The notes below the pieces were generated by a model that had not been told where the DNA came from, ran no database searches, and saw nothing but the letters and a program-made list of their open reading frames with translations. 13,747 nt of DNA from Paenibacillaceae bacterium UBA6304 (GTDB lineage: Bacteria > Bacillota > Bacilli > Paenibacillales > Paenibacillaceae). Each line of letters begins with the position of its first letter. Within the stretch, counting starts at the first letter, position 1. The position numbers and the translations under genes were made by a program. Positions 13,473 to 13,747 of the stretch are shown here, piece by piece. The DNA lies in contig DJTQ01000194.1 in assembly GCA_002439285.1 (NCBI GenBank), forward strand, positions 1 through 13,747, written 5' to 3'.

Positions 13473-13747
13473 TACTTCGCATCTCCCTTCAAGTCGTCGA
13501 ATGAAACGTTTTTAAGATGGCTCATGACCTCGGAATCCGCTTGAATCCCCGATTGATCCATTGCGCTTAGTACGGCGCCACCTACCGGCTCCATGGTGAT
13601 TCTTGTGATTCTCGCTTGCGGAGCCGTAATTAACACCCTCTTCGCCAGCGCATCCTGCATAATCGCCGGTACGCTCTTGGCTAATACACTTCCGCCGAGT
13701 ACGATATCGAATTCTTCCTGCTCCATCCCGAGCCGCTGAATTAAGGC
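13472..13747 (-). CDS. BadF/BadG/BcrA/BcrD-type ATPase, N-acetylglucosamine-kinase-like (C-terminal end only)
   Basis: Only the last 91 residues are inside the window; the frame stays open to the right edge. The segment FDIVLGGSVLAKSVPAIMQDAL is the C-terminal glycine motif of ASKHA-fold sugar kinases of the BadF/NagK type. ITRITMEPVGGAVLSAMDQSGI follows, where the P-x-x-G-A block with a following Gly closes the domain in that family. Such proteins phosphorylate amino sugars or related sugars with ATP. Its stop codon overlaps the start of the GH4 gene, so the two are translated together. This suggests that the kinase makes the 6-phosphate substrate the hydrolase needs. An acyl-CoA-reductase activator role is very unlikely in this setting. 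Confidence 0.75.
   Translation of the reverse strand, partial: ALIQRLGMEQEEFDIVLGGSVLAKSVPAIMQDALAKRVLITAPQARITRITMEPVGGAVLSAMDQSGIQADSEVMSHLKNVSFDDLKGDAK

Overview
The window looks like ordinary chromosome from a low-to-mid GC Gram-positive endospore former of the Paenibacillus type. This is an inference from gene content: a YpsC-type RNA methyltransferase, an LTA-synthase family enzyme, and YtxH, YutE (DUF86), DUF1450 and DUF1232-like proteins. Strong AAGGAGG-like ribosome binding sites, use of TTG/GTG starts and neat bidirectional terminators between convergent genes fit the same picture. No RNA gene, insertion sequence, phage gene or CRISPR array was seen.

Left part (1-5320). The C-terminal half of an MFS exporter (+) meets a class I O-methyltransferase (-) at a shared terminator. 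Back-to-back promoters separate that methyltransferase from a THUMP-domain RNA methyltransferase (+), which is followed after 45 nt by a membrane phosphoglycerol transferase of the LTA synthase family (+). After a terminator comes a small antibiotic-biosynthesis-monooxygenase (ABM) fold protein (+) with its own promoter.

Middle part (5320-8490), all on the minus strand. A two-gene unit encodes a cysteine-free, histidine-rich HesB/IscA-like protein and a DUF1450 CxxC protein. Upstream of it lies a small DUF1232-like membrane protein, then about 500 bp without a convincing gene. That gap holds four copies of a 16-bp palindrome and a low-complexity stretch. Beyond it, a TraX-family membrane protein is followed by an M14 zinc peptidase of the gamma-D-glutamyl-diamino acid endopeptidase type.

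Right part (8490-13747). A diacylglycerol-kinase family lipid kinase (+) converges on glutamate racemase (-). Upstream on the minus strand are a YtxH stress protein, a DUF86/YutE protein co-transcribed with a Dabb-domain protein, and a sugar operon in which a BadF-type kinase (cut by the right edge) is translationally coupled to a GH4 6-phospho-glycosidase.

Several genes share a cell-envelope theme: LTA-type polymer synthesis, D-glutamate supply, a peptidoglycan-type peptidase and a lipid kinase. They are not one operon, and no obviously new multi-gene system is present. The items most worth a second look are the palindrome array, the cysteine-free HesB protein carrying a metallo-beta-lactamase-like His motif, and the kinase/GH4 pair.
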